43,147 bases of DNA from Akkermansia sp. (GCA_017549485.1 JAFYUT010000057.1:1-43147); one strand, 5' to 3'; counted from the first letter of the stretch, positions 22,579 to 32,207 are shown. Program-made: numbers and translations. The notes: a model not told the origin generated them from the letters alone.

Positions 22579-24584
22579 GGCGCTAAGCGAGTTTTCCAAT
22601 CGCGCATCATCACGGCAAAAGGCTCATTGCTATCCGTTTTTTGAGCATAGGGGTCGGCTTTGAAAGCGGCAGCATAATCCCGACGGAACAAATGAAGCAA
22701 GGCACAAAACTCTTGCTCGCGGAGTTTTGCAACGTATTTCTTTGAGCGGTTCGTCTCACAGAACATATTCGCCGTCATACCGGGAACATAATCATCACCC
22801 ATCAAACGGGCCAATGTATCATGCAATACGGCACCGCACTCACACACCTCTATCAATACTTTAATTTCTTCAGCATTGTCAGGGGTATTATTCAGGCGCT
22901 CTGTAAATCGGGCCATGGCGTTGGCAAAATCGTGTTGAGCCATACTATCCGCCGCCTCGCCGAATAATGAAGACGAAAATACTGCGGCATGTTTTGACTC
23001 TAAAACCTCTAACAGCTTCAGCATGGAGGTGGAATAAGGCTCCTCCGCAGCTTGCATGAATGCTTCTTTAGCCAAAGCAACGGAGTTTTTGGCATCCTCT
23101 ATCTGATTCTCGTCCAACTGACGACGGGCAGTTAAGCAATACACCATACCGGCAACGCGGGAATCTGTCAGCTGCGACAAGGCGGACTGAGAATCAAGTG
23201 CAATGTCAGCAATTTGTAATTGACGGCGTACATCTTGTGCGGCAGGATGGTGATATTTCGCAAGCAAAGCTTGTCTATATGCGAGCAGCAGAGCGTCCAC
23301 TCGTTCCTTGGGACTACCACTGAGATATGCTGCGCAAGCCCCGTGCAAAAGGCCCCAAGCGGCCAGGGTCGGCTCGCACGAGGAGGCGCTCAACTTATCA
23401 GCATGTTTGAGTACCTGCTCCCAGCGCTCTTTGTTGATTGCCTGAATCAACGCGGAGGCTTCGTTTTTAGAAGGAGTCTCTGCAAAGGCCCCAGCGCTCA
23501 GCTCCGGCACGGGAACACGCACAGGTGAAGGTGTAGCAGCGTAATATGCCAGGAAAAACGACGCAGCGGAGGCAACAGCAATACCGGCAATAGTGAGTGC
23601 GCGATTACGGAGACGATTCAACCGATTGACCGGAGAAAGCCTTTCTTGCTGTTCAAAGGTAAGGGCCTCGTGCACCTCCTTGAGCTCTGCCAGCAAATCC
23701 GCATAATTTTCATGGCGATTAGCGGGCTCATATGCAGTCATGTGATCCACCAAATCACACAAGCTCTCATGAACCTTCGGCATGACTTGAGCAAAGGGTT
23801 TAAGGTGGAATTTGGCATCCAGCAAGGAAGATACGGAAGCCGGCTTGCCGGGGAGTGAGTCAATTCCCGTAAGCAGGTAGCGTAAAGTCATGCCGACCGA
23901 GTATATATCGGTACGAGCGTCTTCCGAGCCGCGCTGAAGCGTTTCGGGAGCCACATAGAACGGAGTTGCCCAAATGACTTCCTCGGCATCCTCCTCCTCG
24001 GTTTTTCCTTGGGCTAAACCGAAATCCAGAACTTTCGGTATGCCATTATCAGTGATAATGACGTTGCCGGGTTTCATATCGCGGTGCAACATGCCGGCGT
24101 GGTGTGCAGCCTCAAGCCCTTTGACCACCTGCGTGATAATCTCAATAGCTCGCAGCGGGTTCAGCGGTTGTTTCTTTGTAACAAGGGTCTCAAGGTTACG
24201 CCCCTCCAGCAGCTCCATGGCAATATAGAACTGGTCTTTTGCCCAGCCCGCAGAGTAAACGGACACCACATTTTCATGGCGAACCTTGGCCATCATGGAA
24301 CATTCGTTTTCAAAACGAGCAATTCGCTCAGGCTGATTACGATATGTTTCATTCAACAATTTAATGGCCACGGGACGATTCAACACAACGTCTCGCCCAC
24401 GCAGCACGATACTCATACCACCCACGCCAAGCACACCTTCCAACCGGAAATTGGCCAGCAGAGTATGCACATAATCCTTATGACCACACCCGGAACAGGT
24501 GATTTCAGCATAAAAGCCGAGCCCTGCTACATCCATGCGGGATGCACAGGCGGGGCATTGCCAAATCTCTGCACGCTGAGCCAT
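22563..24584 (-). CDS. Zinc-ribbon Ser/Thr protein kinase, membrane
   Basis: A 673-residue protein with four parts. An N-terminal zinc ribbon has C10, C13, C30 and C33. The kinase domain (about 46-305) has the loop LGVGGMS, Lys75, HRDMKPGN (Asp169, Asn174), DFG (187-189) and APE (212-214), so it should be active. A single membrane segment spans about 330-349. The remaining ~320 residues, outside the cytoplasm by prediction, are helical and TPR-like. The layout is that of PknB-type receptor kinases common in Verrucomicrobiota and Planctomycetota. The input signal and target are unknown. It is a single gene; upstream is the terminator of the ROK gene, and its 3' end overlaps priA by 16 bp tail to tail. 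Confidence 0.88.
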   Translation of the reverse strand: MAQRAEIWQCPACASRMDVAGLGFYAEITCSGCGHKDYVHTLLANFRLEGVLGVGGMSIVLRGRDVVLNRPVAIKLLNETYRNQPERIARFENECSMMAKVRHENVVSVYSAGWAKDQFYIAMELLEGRNLETLVTKKQPLNPLRAIEIITQVVKGLEAAHHAGMLHRDMKPGNVIITDNGIPKVLDFGLAQGKTEEEDAEEVIWATPFYVAPETLQRGSEDARTDIYSVGMTLRYLLTGIDSLPGKPASVSSLLDAKFHLKPFAQVMPKVHESLCDLVDHMTAYEPANRHENYADLLAELKEVHEALTFEQQERLSPVNRLNRLRNRALTIAGIAVASAASFFLAYYAATPSPVRVPVPELSAGAFAETPSKNEASALIQAINKERWEQVLKHADKLSASSCEPTLAAWGLLHGACAAYLSGSPKERVDALLLAYRQALLAKYHHPAAQDVRRQLQIADIALDSQSALSQLTDSRVAGMVYCLTARRQLDENQIEDAKNSVALAKEAFMQAAEEPYSTSMLKLLEVLESKHAAVFSSSLFGEAADSMAQHDFANAMARFTERLNNTPDNAEEIKVLIEVCECGAVLHDTLARLMGDDYVPGMTANMFCETNRSKKYVAKLREQEFCALLHLFRRDYAAAFKADPYAQKTDSNEPFAVMMRDWKTRLAPYMNE

Positions 24585-24617
24585 ATCAGATTTACGAGAA
24601 TGAGGTATCAGAATATA

Positions 24618-24654
24618 AAAGGGGCCAACAGGTTATTCTCCCGTCGGCCCCTTT
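24618..24654 (-). terminator. Terminator of the ROK kinase gene
   Basis: AAAGGGGCC (24618-24626) pairs with GGCCCCTTT (24646-24654). On the minus strand the stem is followed by TTTTA. It separates the ROK gene from the kinase gene. Confidence 0.75.
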
Positions 24655-24666
24655 GAAAATCATGCT

Positions 24667-26064
24667 TTAGCCGATTTTGGGAAGAGAAGCGGCTGCAACG
24701 GCCTGGCCGTGACGCTTCGTCTTCTCATCGGGTACGCAAAGGGTGATAGCAAGCTCGGGGAACTCAGCGGCGAGCACCTCGTTAGCCTTATCAATGATGA
24801 TTTGACCACCCTCACCCGTAGCTACGCGGCCCAAGAACAAGAGGTTACGCAGGGCGTAGAACTTGGAGAAGTATGCGATGGTGTAACCGAACTCAACACC
24901 GATAGTCTCATAAATCTTGCGAGCGCGGTCATCACCCTCAACCATAGCGGCCTGAACCTTCTTGAGCTGCTCGGGATAAGGCATGGCACCGAACTCAAAC
25001 CCGGCGCGGGGAGCCAAACGAGCAACAGCCTGCTGGGAGAAATACATAGCACCTACACCCTTGTCGCGAGACCACTCGTCTACACCACCGTCCTCCTGAT
25101 AGTCAACGGGAACGAAGGCAAGCTCATTCAGCCAGGGCATGATGTGACCCTCGGGGTCTACATAACCGGCGGCGAGAGAAGTACCCATGGCAATACCGAG
25201 AACGGCATCGTCATTCATACCCATAGCACCGGCAAGAGCAGTAACCTCACCGTCATTTACTACCTCAAAGGGAACCTCCTTGCCCTGAATCTTGCTCCAG
25301 CGGTCCTTAAGGTTCTTGAACATGGGGCGAATCACGTTCACGAAGTCATCCTGAGCAATGCCACGGAAGAGAGAGCCTACACGGGGCTCGCTGTTCACAT
25401 ACACACCGGCGGCGGAACCACCGATTGCGTCCACCTGCGGCAGGTGCTTGGCAGCGCGCTCAAGGGAATCATGCACACCCTCTACCTGATAGTTGGGGTC
25501 AGTCTGGTGGTAGGGATCCCACACTACCTCCTCGGAGTACACAACCTCACCATTGATAACGGCTGCGCACTTGCGGTCAGAACCACCGAGGTCGAAACCG
25601 ATGCGGTAGCCGTCCAAATTGCGACCGAGGGAAACGGAGGTGGAGTTCTCTGCGGGAAGCTCGCAGGGGCAAGCAACCTTCACAACCTCGATGGGGCGGT
25701 CATAAATCTTCTTACCGATGAAATCCCAGTCGAACTCGCGGGCACCGCCGGCGCAGTATGTGGCAGCCAGCATATCGGCAATCTTGTCGTCACCGGCAAC
25801 CATGATGGTGCAGCCACCCTTCATCCAAAGCAAGAACTTAACGATACGCTCAATGTACTGATTGTTCAGAGCGTCGTTCTCTTCGGAAGACGGAAGCACC
25901 TTGCCGCTCCAGCGGAAACAGGTACCGTCAATACGGGTGAGAGCAATATCAATGGCATGAGAATCGGGGGTGGCAGCCACCTTATCCTCAAAGGCCTTGT
26001 TCCAAAGCACCGGAGCAATGAAGCCCGGGTCGAGCACGGGTGTGAATTTCGGTTGGATATTCAT
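24667..26064 (-). CDS. ROK-family sugar kinase-like protein
   Basis: A 465-residue protein whose ROK kinase fold starts only at about residue 153 (YRIGFDLGGSDRKCAAV, the phosphate-1 loop). Asp271 in VVNDGEVTALAGA is the expected catalytic base, and GTSLAAGYVD the second phosphate loop. The usual ROK zinc motif CxCGxxGCxE is absent. The first ~150 residues have no counterpart in typical ~300-residue glucokinases. It probably phosphorylates a hexose or hexosamine in the cytosol, but the substrate is open. It lies 63 nt after asnS in the same direction and ends in a terminator, so it may be the last gene of that unit. Confidence 0.75.
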   Translation of the reverse strand: MNIQPKFTPVLDPGFIAPVLWNKAFEDKVAATPDSHAIDIALTRIDGTCFRWSGKVLPSSEENDALNNQYIERIVKFLLWMKGGCTIMVAGDDKIADMLAATYCAGGAREFDWDFIGKKIYDRPIEVVKVACPCELPAENSTSVSLGRNLDGYRIGFDLGGSDRKCAAVINGEVVYSEEVVWDPYHQTDPNYQVEGVHDSLERAAKHLPQVDAIGGSAAGVYVNSEPRVGSLFRGIAQDDFVNVIRPMFKNLKDRWSKIQGKEVPFEVVNDGEVTALAGAMGMNDDAVLGIAMGTSLAAGYVDPEGHIMPWLNELAFVPVDYQEDGGVDEWSRDKGVGAMYFSQQAVARLAPRAGFEFGAMPYPEQLKKVQAAMVEGDDRARKIYETIGVEFGYTIAYFSKFYALRNLLFLGRVATGEGGQIIIDKANEVLAAEFPELAITLCVPDEKTKRHGQAVAAASLPKIG

Positions 26065-26127
26065 AACGTTACGTGATTATTTATAGCATTAAAAGAATGG
26101 TAAGACAAGCTAAAAAGGCAGCATGTA

Positions 26128-27492
26128 TCAGAATTCGCAGTTTCTGGGGGTACGGGGATAGGGCAATACGTCTCTAATATTCTGCACGCCTGTGACAAAC
26201 ATGATGAGACGCTCGAAACCGACACCGAAACCGGCATGGGGTACAGTACCATAACGGCGCAGGTCATTATACCAGTAGTATGCCTCGGCATCCATACCCA
26301 ATCGGGCAATGTTACCCTCCAACACATCCAAGCGCTCCTCACGCTGGCTACCGCCGATGATTTCACCGATACCGGGAACAAGAACATCCATGGCGGTTAC
26401 GGTTTTACCATCGTCATTGAGACGCATGTAGAAGGGCTTAATCTCCTTGGGATAATTGTAAACGATAACAGGACACTTGAAGTGCTTCTCGGTCAAGAAA
26501 CGCTCGTGCTCGCTCTGCATATCCATACCCCAGTACGGCGGGTACTCAAACTTCTCACCACTGGCAAGCATGATATCAATAGCCTCGGTGTAGGAGCAAC
26601 GCACGAAAGGCTTCTTGCTTACCTCTTCCAAGCGTGCTTTCAGGCCTTTATCAACAAAGCGGCAGAAGAAGTCGAAATCACCGCTATCATCAGCCAACAT
26701 GGTATCAGCAATGTGTTTGATAAACGATTCGGCCACATCCATATCGCCGTAGATATCACAGAATGCGATTTCGGGCTCTATCATCCAGAACTCGGCGGCG
26801 TGGCGAGAGGTGTTACTGTTTTCTGCACGGAATGTGGGACCGAACGTATAGATATTGCTCAGCGCGCAAGCGAAAGTTTCACCCTCCAATTGACCGGATA
26901 CAGTAAGGCTGGCAGGCTTGCCGAAGAAATCCTTATCGTAGCTCTTATTCTCAGCCAAGGGGTCAAGGGTGGTTACATGGAACATCTCACCGGCACCCTC
27001 ACAGTCGGAGGCGGTAATAATGGGGGTGTGTACCCATACGAAATCGCGGTCAAGGAAGAACTTGTGAACAGCCGCAGCAATGCGGGAACGCGTACGGAAG
27101 ATGGCACCGAACAGGTTGGTACGCGGACGCAGGTGGGCAATCGTGCGGAGGAACTCCGGGGAATGGCCTTTCTTTTGAAGAGGATAGCTCTCAGGGGCAG
27201 TACCGACAAGCTCAACGGCGGTAGCCTGAATCTCCCACTTCTGCTTACCGGGGCTCTCCACCAAGCGCCCTTGCACTGAGACGGAAGAACCGGTCGTCAT
27301 TTTTCCGATATTTTCATATCCGGGGATACCGGCATCAGCAATAACCTGAATGGAGGCCAAGCTGGTACCATCGTTAATCTCCAAGAAAGAAAAAGCTTTC
27401 GAATCACGGCGGGTACGTACCCAGCCCTCAACCAGAATAGAATCCTGCGCGGTCTCACTTGCCAGCGCATGCTTTACCAGAGTTCTTTTCAT
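26128..27492 (-). CDS. asnS: Asparaginyl-tRNA synthetase
   Basis: Charges tRNA-Asn with asparagine using ATP. The 454-residue class IIb enzyme has the N-terminal OB-fold anticodon domain (about 15-100; [21 protein letters not shown]), motif 2 with [19 protein letters not shown], and motif 3 with [10 protein letters not shown] chose the Met at 27492 (MKRTLVKH); an in-frame ATG at 27513 would add seven residues. A TATAGT box on the minus strand at 27499-27504 would place the transcript start close to that ATG, so the message may be nearly leaderless, although the -35 box is poor. The presence of asnS implies direct asparagine charging. Confidence 0.95.
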   Translation of the reverse strand: MKRTLVKHALASETAQDSILVEGWVRTRRDSKAFSFLEINDGTSLASIQVIADAGIPGYENIGKMTTGSSVSVQGRLVESPGKQKWEIQATAVELVGTAPESYPLQKKGHSPEFLRTIAHLRPRTNLFGAIFRTRSRIAAAVHKFFLDRDFVWVHTPIITASDCEGAGEMFHVTTLDPLAENKSYDKDFFGKPASLTVSGQLEGETFACALSNIYTFGPTFRAENSNTSRHAAEFWMIEPEIAFCDIYGDMDVAESFIKHIADTMLADDSGDFDFFCRFVDKGLKARLEEVSKKPFVRCSYTEAIDIMLASGEKFEYPPYWGMDMQSEHERFLTEKHFKCPVIVYNYPKEIKPFYMRLNDDGKTVTAMDVLVPGIGEIIGGSQREERLDVLEGNIARLGMDAEAYYWYNDLRRYGTVPHAGFGVGFERLIMFVTGVQNIRDVLPYPRTPRNCEF

Positions 27493-27535
27493 GGCACTAC
27501 TATACCATGTCACCCCTGCTATGGCGAGTCAATTT

Positions 27536-28714
27536 TCACCTATTAGGAGTGTTTTTTGAGTCAGAAATTGAATTTTCGAGCGTTTGAGCCACGATGGTAG
27601 CTATTACATAATCCCGATACCATTTCTTTTCTGCCGGAACAATATACCAAGGAATGGGACTTGAGGTGGCACGCAAAACTTGCTCTGCGTTAGCTCGGGC
27701 AGTAGAGGGCTCTTCGCCGCAATCTTGCCATTGCTCCGCGGAGATGTTCAGGAAAAACTTCAGCACCATCACACCGTCGTCTGCAAGTAGCTGCTCAAAA
27801 TCAGCTACGGCTTCCAATTGCTCTTGCGTTAACAGCCCGGCAATGCTATACACGGATTCTGCCAGGAAAAGAGTTTCGCCCACAGCGGGAACTGTTGTCA
27901 CAAGGGCAGGCAATAAGCAACGCCCGCCATCGGTAAGAGCCGCTATATCAGCAGGTTTCTGAACTCGGGTAAGAATCGGGTCAAACACACTGCCTACACG
28001 GCGCAAACAATTGGTTCTGCGTTTTGCCGTGCGCGTATTTGCATCATACAATACAATAAGCACACGCTTATTCTCCAAGGCTTTTTGGGCGGTAGCTATA
28101 CGCACTTGTAAATCGCGCATTTGCGCAAGCGCCTCTTGTTTCCCCCCCGCAAAAAGAACGCGGTCCGACGGGCAAAACATGCTTAACTCACACGCTGCAT
28201 CGTATCTGTAGCGATTTTGAGTATCAAGAGTAATCAAATGAGACGTTAAATCTTGCATATCTGAGGGAAAGAACGCATGAAGGACTTCAGCAACGACAGG
28301 GCGTTTAAATGAAACAAACATCTCGGGAGTCAATGCACGAAAATGCACCCACTCTAACACACCGAACTCAGCACTTACTCTGGTACCGAACGAGGGGCGC
28401 GCACCGATACAACGGATGAGATAGTACGTTTGCTCTTGACCGGCCCATTTTTCTCGTTTGCGGTTTTTGCGGCGGTAATCATAGCTGAGCCCGGCCAAAC
28501 GCGCCACTATTTGCAAATGGTCTCGCAGTAAACCGACTTCTTCGGCAATTTCACGCCAAAGTGCTTGCTCAAAGGTTTCCTTCTTACCTACCCCTCCCTG
28601 CGGGAAATGAATGAACCGCCCGCCTTCTTTCTTACGTCCCACCAGCACATAACCATCGGCATCCATGATGACGGCGGCCACGTTACGGCGGTATGGAGGG
28701 CGAGAATCGCTCAT
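27536..28714 (-). CDS. Nudix hydrolase fused to degenerate PPK2
   Basis: A 392-residue fusion. Residues 8-150 are an RppH-like Nudix domain with an intact box (Gly40, Glu46, REIAEEVGL at 54-62), suited to removing pyrophosphate from RNA 5' ends or dinucleoside polyphosphates. Residues ~187-382 follow the polyphosphate kinase 2 plan: an LxxMRDLQVRIATAQ helix, a VLIVLYDA strand, VMVLKFFLNISAEQW and PWYIVPAEKKWYRDYV. The PPK2 catalytic parts are lost: the GxDxxGKG Walker A reads YDANTRTAK, and the DRSWYNRAGVE lid reads AESVYSIAGLL. It may be a binding or regulatory module that senses polyphosphate or nucleotide. The start overlaps the stop of the lipoate-ligase gene (ATGA); it is the last gene of the pseudopilin operon. 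Confidence 0.8.
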   Translation of the reverse strand: MSDSRPPYRRNVAAVIMDADGYVLVGRKKEGGRFIHFPQGGVGKKETFEQALWREIAEEVGLLRDHLQIVARLAGLSYDYRRKNRKREKWAGQEQTYYLIRCIGARPSFGTRVSAEFGVLEWVHFRALTPEMFVSFKRPVVAEVLHAFFPSDMQDLTSHLITLDTQNRYRYDAACELSMFCPSDRVLFAGGKQEALAQMRDLQVRIATAQKALENKRVLIVLYDANTRTAKRRTNCLRRVGSVFDPILTRVQKPADIAALTDGGRCLLPALVTTVPAVGETLFLAESVYSIAGLLTQEQLEAVADFEQLLADDGVMVLKFFLNISAEQWQDCGEEPSTARANAEQVLRATSSPIPWYIVPAEKKWYRDYVIATIVAQTLENSISDSKNTPNR

Positions 28715-29451
28715 GAACGGGAGGGTTTACGGCGGCCGTGCGTCTCGTCATTCCACTCAGCCGTGCAATACTTCGTGCGGCAAAGCTCCTGCACCTCGGC
28801 AGCAAACCCGGGGTACGGTTCATCACCGGTAACGATTTCAACAGCGGGTGCCAACGCCTGAGCTAACAACTGAGGCCAACCTTCGGTAGGCTCACACTCT
28901 TGGATAAGGCCTTGGTGCAAAACGGCCCCGCGGTAACGCCTCTGCCCGGCACCGGCTAACTTGTTACCTGCGGCATCCACAATATCACTGGCAACCGGGC
29001 TTGCCCAACAAGCACGGCCACCATCGGGAGCATCTTCTACCAACAGAGTGCATTGCACACCACATGCAGCCAATGCCTCAGCCAACGCACCGTGTATCCA
29101 CTTATAAAGACGATCTGCCGGCGGGTAAATAACACCCTCACGAGCAGGCAGCGTTACAGTGTAGGTATACCCCTTGCGGTGGTCTACAATACCGCCACCG
29201 GTCCAACGGCGAATATACTCAATATCATCCCCGGGGAAAATCGAAGCAGCCACCGGGGTAGAGTCAAAGTAGCCGAAACTCACAGCGGGTTTCGCCCACC
29301 CGTATATGCGTAGCCAAGCTTCAGGCCTGCGGCTGAGCAGTTCATCTGCGGCCATGTTCTCATAGCCGGAACGCGGGATGGGGTCACACCAAAGCCTGAT
29401 GGTTTGCGGGAGCATCCCATCAGGCAGGTTTTGTTGCATATCAAAGCTCAT
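28711..29451 (-). CDS. Lipoate/biotin-ligase-like protein
   Basis: A 246-residue protein of the LplA/BirA/LipM fold. The lipoyl-binding RRWTGGGIVDH motif (RRxxGGGxVxH) and the later NKLAGAGQRR with its conserved Lys are present. Such proteins attach lipoate or transfer octanoate to 2-oxoacid dehydrogenase and glycine-cleavage H proteins. Which of ligase or transferase activity it has cannot be decided; no obvious catalytic Cys of LipM type is identified. It sits 7 nt after a pseudopilin gene and overlaps the Nudix-PPK2 gene by four bases, an unusual context for a lipoylation enzyme and probably reflecting operon packing rather than a shared pathway. Confidence 0.8.
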   Translation of the reverse strand: MSFDMQQNLPDGMLPQTIRLWCDPIPRSGYENMAADELLSRRPEAWLRIYGWAKPAVSFGYFDSTPVAASIFPGDDIEYIRRWTGGGIVDHRKGYTYTVTLPAREGVIYPPADRLYKWIHGALAEALAACGVQCTLLVEDAPDGGRACWASPVASDIVDAAGNKLAGAGQRRYRGAVLHQGLIQECEPTEGWPQLLAQALAPAVEIVTGDEPYPGFAAEVQELCRTKYCTAEWNDETHGRRKPSRS

Positions 29452-29458
29452 GACTGCA

Positions 29459-30508
29459 TCAATACGGTTGCGGCAGAGTCACCGCCGTAGAGAACTGGCG
29501 CGTATAGCGAGCAAAGAAATCTACAGGTTTGGGGGAACGGGCCTTACCTTGGCGCATGCGCTCAACTTGAGCGGCACCTTCCTCCGTAAGCACCGTTACG
29601 GAAATATGGGCTGATACCAAACGAGCATTGGGATAGCTCTTGCCATTCACCTCAACGGAATCACCCTTCACGGAAATCTCTTGGCCTCTGCCGTTGGAGG
29701 AAATAACAGTCACGCTCTCGCTCACTTTCTGAGCAGGCTTGCCACCGGTAGATTCCCCGGCCAAGTACTCAAAGTTCACAGTCAGGTTCATCTCCACGAT
29801 GTTATCACAGATAATATCCTGCTCTTCGTCCTGAGCCTCACTGCGGAACGCTTCGTAAAGGTTGGACTTGCAAAGCACGTTGTCATAAGTGCGTCGCTGA
29901 GACACCACATGGCGATACAGAGCAAACACGGGATATACACCCTGCTCTCTGTCAGACGCAGACTTGTTCTGAATATGATCCTTATACTCCAATCGATAGC
30001 CGATAGCATTCACATCGCCGAGATAGGGATCACCCTCGCGGTCTGTTGCACTGGCAAGATCTAAACGATACCCGGCGCGAGATGACGAATCACTGGAAAC
30101 GGCGGGGTTGCGATCCGGAGCGCAAGAGAAGAACACAAAGCGAGCAGACTCGGGCACGTATGACAACTTATCAGGCTTAGCGCGGCGCTCTGTCTTCTTC
30201 TTACGCTTCGTCTTAGATTTGAGCTCGTCCACACCTGAGTTATCGGTATCCTTGCGAGCATTGAACCACTCATAATCATTTGCACCGGGCTTCATCTGGA
30301 ATGACTCCAAATCCTTAGCCATGGTCTGCAAGGCAATGCGAGCGGTGGAGGTTGTGTTAACATCATCATTCACGTTTTTCCACAAGGCGATGCCCTGCAT
30401 GGTCAACTGCATGATGACAGAAACGAGAATAGCCGTAATGGCCATGGCGGTAAGCAACTCAATCAAGGTGAAACCGCCTCGCTTTGTTTTGACATTGAAA
30501 GCTTTCAT
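29459..30508 (-). CDS. Pseudopilin, third of three
   Basis: A 349-residue protein with a prepilin signal: GG^FTLIELLTAMAITAIL, with cleavage after Gly12 and Glu5 of the mature form. A single hydrophobic helix follows, then a long periplasmic domain with a basic KSKTKRKKKTERR stretch around residue 100. It is large for a minor pilin, similar to GspJ/PulJ-type or Verru_Chthon cassette protein C, but I cannot assign it firmly. It lies 25 nt after the previous pseudopilin gene. It should be inserted in the inner membrane and assembled into a pseudopilus with its neighbours. Confidence 0.8.
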   Translation of the reverse strand: MKAFNVKTKRGGFTLIELLTAMAITAILVSVIMQLTMQGIALWKNVNDDVNTTSTARIALQTMAKDLESFQMKPGANDYEWFNARKDTDNSGVDELKSKTKRKKKTERRAKPDKLSYVPESARFVFFSCAPDRNPAVSSDSSSRAGYRLDLASATDREGDPYLGDVNAIGYRLEYKDHIQNKSASDREQGVYPVFALYRHVVSQRRTYDNVLCKSNLYEAFRSEAQDEEQDIICDNIVEMNLTVNFEYLAGESTGGKPAQKVSESVTVISSNGRGQEISVKGDSVEVNGKSYPNARLVSAHISVTVLTEEGAAQVERMRQGKARSPKPVDFFARYTRQFSTAVTLPQPY

Positions 30509-30533
30509 AAAGAATATATATACGATTCAATTA

Positions 30534-31277
30534 TCAGGAGGAAAGACCGAAAGACATGACGGAAGAGAAAATCGGACGCCCGAGCTTGTTCCACTTCTTA
30601 TTCTTCACTACATTAGGATTGGGAGTATTAAGCAGGTAGAAATCTGCACGGTAGAAGATGCAGGGCCCACCCAATACGCGATTGGCACAATTACGGATAT
30701 AATCCTCGGGAGAACCACCACCGGTAATGACACCGGGATTCGTATTGGGTTTCCACTCGCCACCTTTGAACTCGAGCTGAGTCATGCTCACCAAGAACAC
30801 CGGTCCCACGGCATCTCGGATATGCTTGCGGTGCACCTTATCATCAATCGGGCAAGCAATGGTCACAAGGTTAGATGTTTCACCGGGTACACTTTCACGG
30901 GCAGGAATGGCAGGGCGAGTACCATCCGGACCGGGAGCTTTGGTAAGGTCCTCTCGGTAAGAGAAGATAACAATAGCGGACTCGGGGCTACGCGTTTTGA
31001 GCAACCAATAAAACCCCTTATCAAAACCGTTGGAATACTTATCTGCAGAGCCCTTACCGGAGGTACGCTCATCGGCACGTACCGTTTTAATCTCGGCTTT
31101 CAGCACACCGACCAAGCGATCCGCATCTTGCTGAGCAAGAGATTTTTGAACCATACCGCGAGCGGGCACAAATACCACCAAGAAAATAGACACCAACGTA
31201 GCAACTAACGCCATAGCCAACAATGTTTCCATGAGCGTAAAGCCACCGCAGCTCCACTTGTTTACTTTTCTTTTCAT
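30534..31277 (-). CDS. Pseudopilin, second of three
   Basis: A 247-residue protein with the prepilin motif GG^FTLMETLLAMALVATL (Glu5 kept) and one hydrophobic helix, then a globular domain. No function beyond the pilin type can be read. It is preceded by a 32-nt gap and followed by a 25-nt gap, within the same operon. It may correspond to Verru_Chthon cassette protein B, an inference from gene order and size. Confidence 0.78.
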   Translation of the reverse strand: MKRKVNKWSCGGFTLMETLLAMALVATLVSIFLVVFVPARGMVQKSLAQQDADRLVGVLKAEIKTVRADERTSGKGSADKYSNGFDKGFYWLLKTRSPESAIVIFSYREDLTKAPGPDGTRPAIPARESVPGETSNLVTIACPIDDKVHRKHIRDAVGPVFLVSMTQLEFKGGEWKPNTNPGVITGGGSPEDYIRNCANRVLGGPCIFYRADFYLLNTPNPNVVKNKKWNKLGRPIFSSVMSFGLSS

Positions 31278-31309
31278 ATACCTAAATTAAAATATTATCG
31301 CCGGGGTTA

Positions 31310-32167
31310 TTATTTAGACTTTTCTTTCTTATCGTCCTTTTTGCCCTTACGATTCTTGTCATCCTTACCGCCTTTTTTGCCTTTGCGTGATTTGGATTTG
31401 TTGCGTTTCTCAGCAACGAAAGCCTCAGGGTCATACACCTGCTCAATCGTCTTCATCACGCTGATATTACCGGAGGGCCAAAGCACAATACCGCGGGCCT
31501 CAGCCGGGTTGCCATCCTTATCCAAACGGGAGGGTAAAACACCATCAATATTACCGTTACGCTCACTGCGCATGCCGGCAATCACAACAAGACGGCGGGC
31601 ACGACTGGGCTCACCGGGCTTGGTGTCCGGAGTCACAAAACGGCCTTTTTCGTCAAACTCAATGTAATATACGGTAGCCATACCGTGCCCGGAGAGACGA
31701 GCCTCGGTATCCTGCTCAAGGGGGGTATCACGAGCATTCTCCATCCACTGCAATTCACGGCTGTAGGTGGGGCTGAAATAAACGCCGGACGGCAAGAACG
31801 TGCCGGAAGAAGTAGAAACCCATTCACCTTTACGCACCACATCGGTACCATCATACTTACGGTTCTCAGTAGCGTCACGCACATACATCTGAACAGTTAC
31901 ATAACGCAAGTGGATAGAATCCTTTGAAGAATCATCCTCATCACAGGCAATGACAACGCGTGCGCAGGTATCATTACCGATAGCCGTTGCGCGTGCCTCC
32001 TGAATCATATTCTGCATAATCTGCACACCGGAAGTAACATTGCGACCTTTCCCGGGGTCTTGCAGAACATTGGCAGCCAACGACAACATCACGCCAATAA
32101 TGGCAATCACAACCAGCAACTCGACCAAGGTGAAGCCTCGGACCGCTCTTTTTCTGAAACTTTTCAT
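31310..32167 (-). CDS. Pseudopilin with Lys-rich tail, first of three
   Basis: A 285-residue protein with the prepilin motif RG^FTLVELLVVIAIIGVML (Glu5 kept), a hydrophobic helix, and a GspH/FimT-like domain. The final ~35 residues are almost only Lys, Gly, Asp, Arg and Ser (for example KSKSRKGKKGGKDDK), a charged tail not normal for pilins, which could bind nucleic acid, polyphosphate or the cell surface. It is the first gene of the operon, with a good promoter upstream. It resembles Verru_Chthon cassette protein D by type, though no cassette A gene is seen. Confidence 0.8.
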   Translation of the reverse strand: MKSFRKRAVRGFTLVELLVVIAIIGVMLSLAANVLQDPGKGRNVTSGVQIMQNMIQEARATAIGNDTCARVVIACDEDDSSKDSIHLRYVTVQMYVRDATENRKYDGTDVVRKGEWVSTSSGTFLPSGVYFSPTYSRELQWMENARDTPLEQDTEARLSGHGMATVYYIEFDEKGRFVTPDTKPGEPSRARRLVVIAGMRSERNGNIDGVLPSRLDKDGNPAEARGIVLWPSGNISVMKTIEQVYDPEAFVAEKRNKSKSRKGKKGGKDDKNRKGKKDDKKEKSK

Positions 32168-32207
32168 AAAATGGAGAAAGAAGTCAGTACACTAAAATAC
32201 GCCACTA

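Noticed and set aside
24709..26076. A 455-codon open frame on the + strand
   Set aside because: It is the shadow of the ROK kinase gene, whose catalytic motifs are clear.
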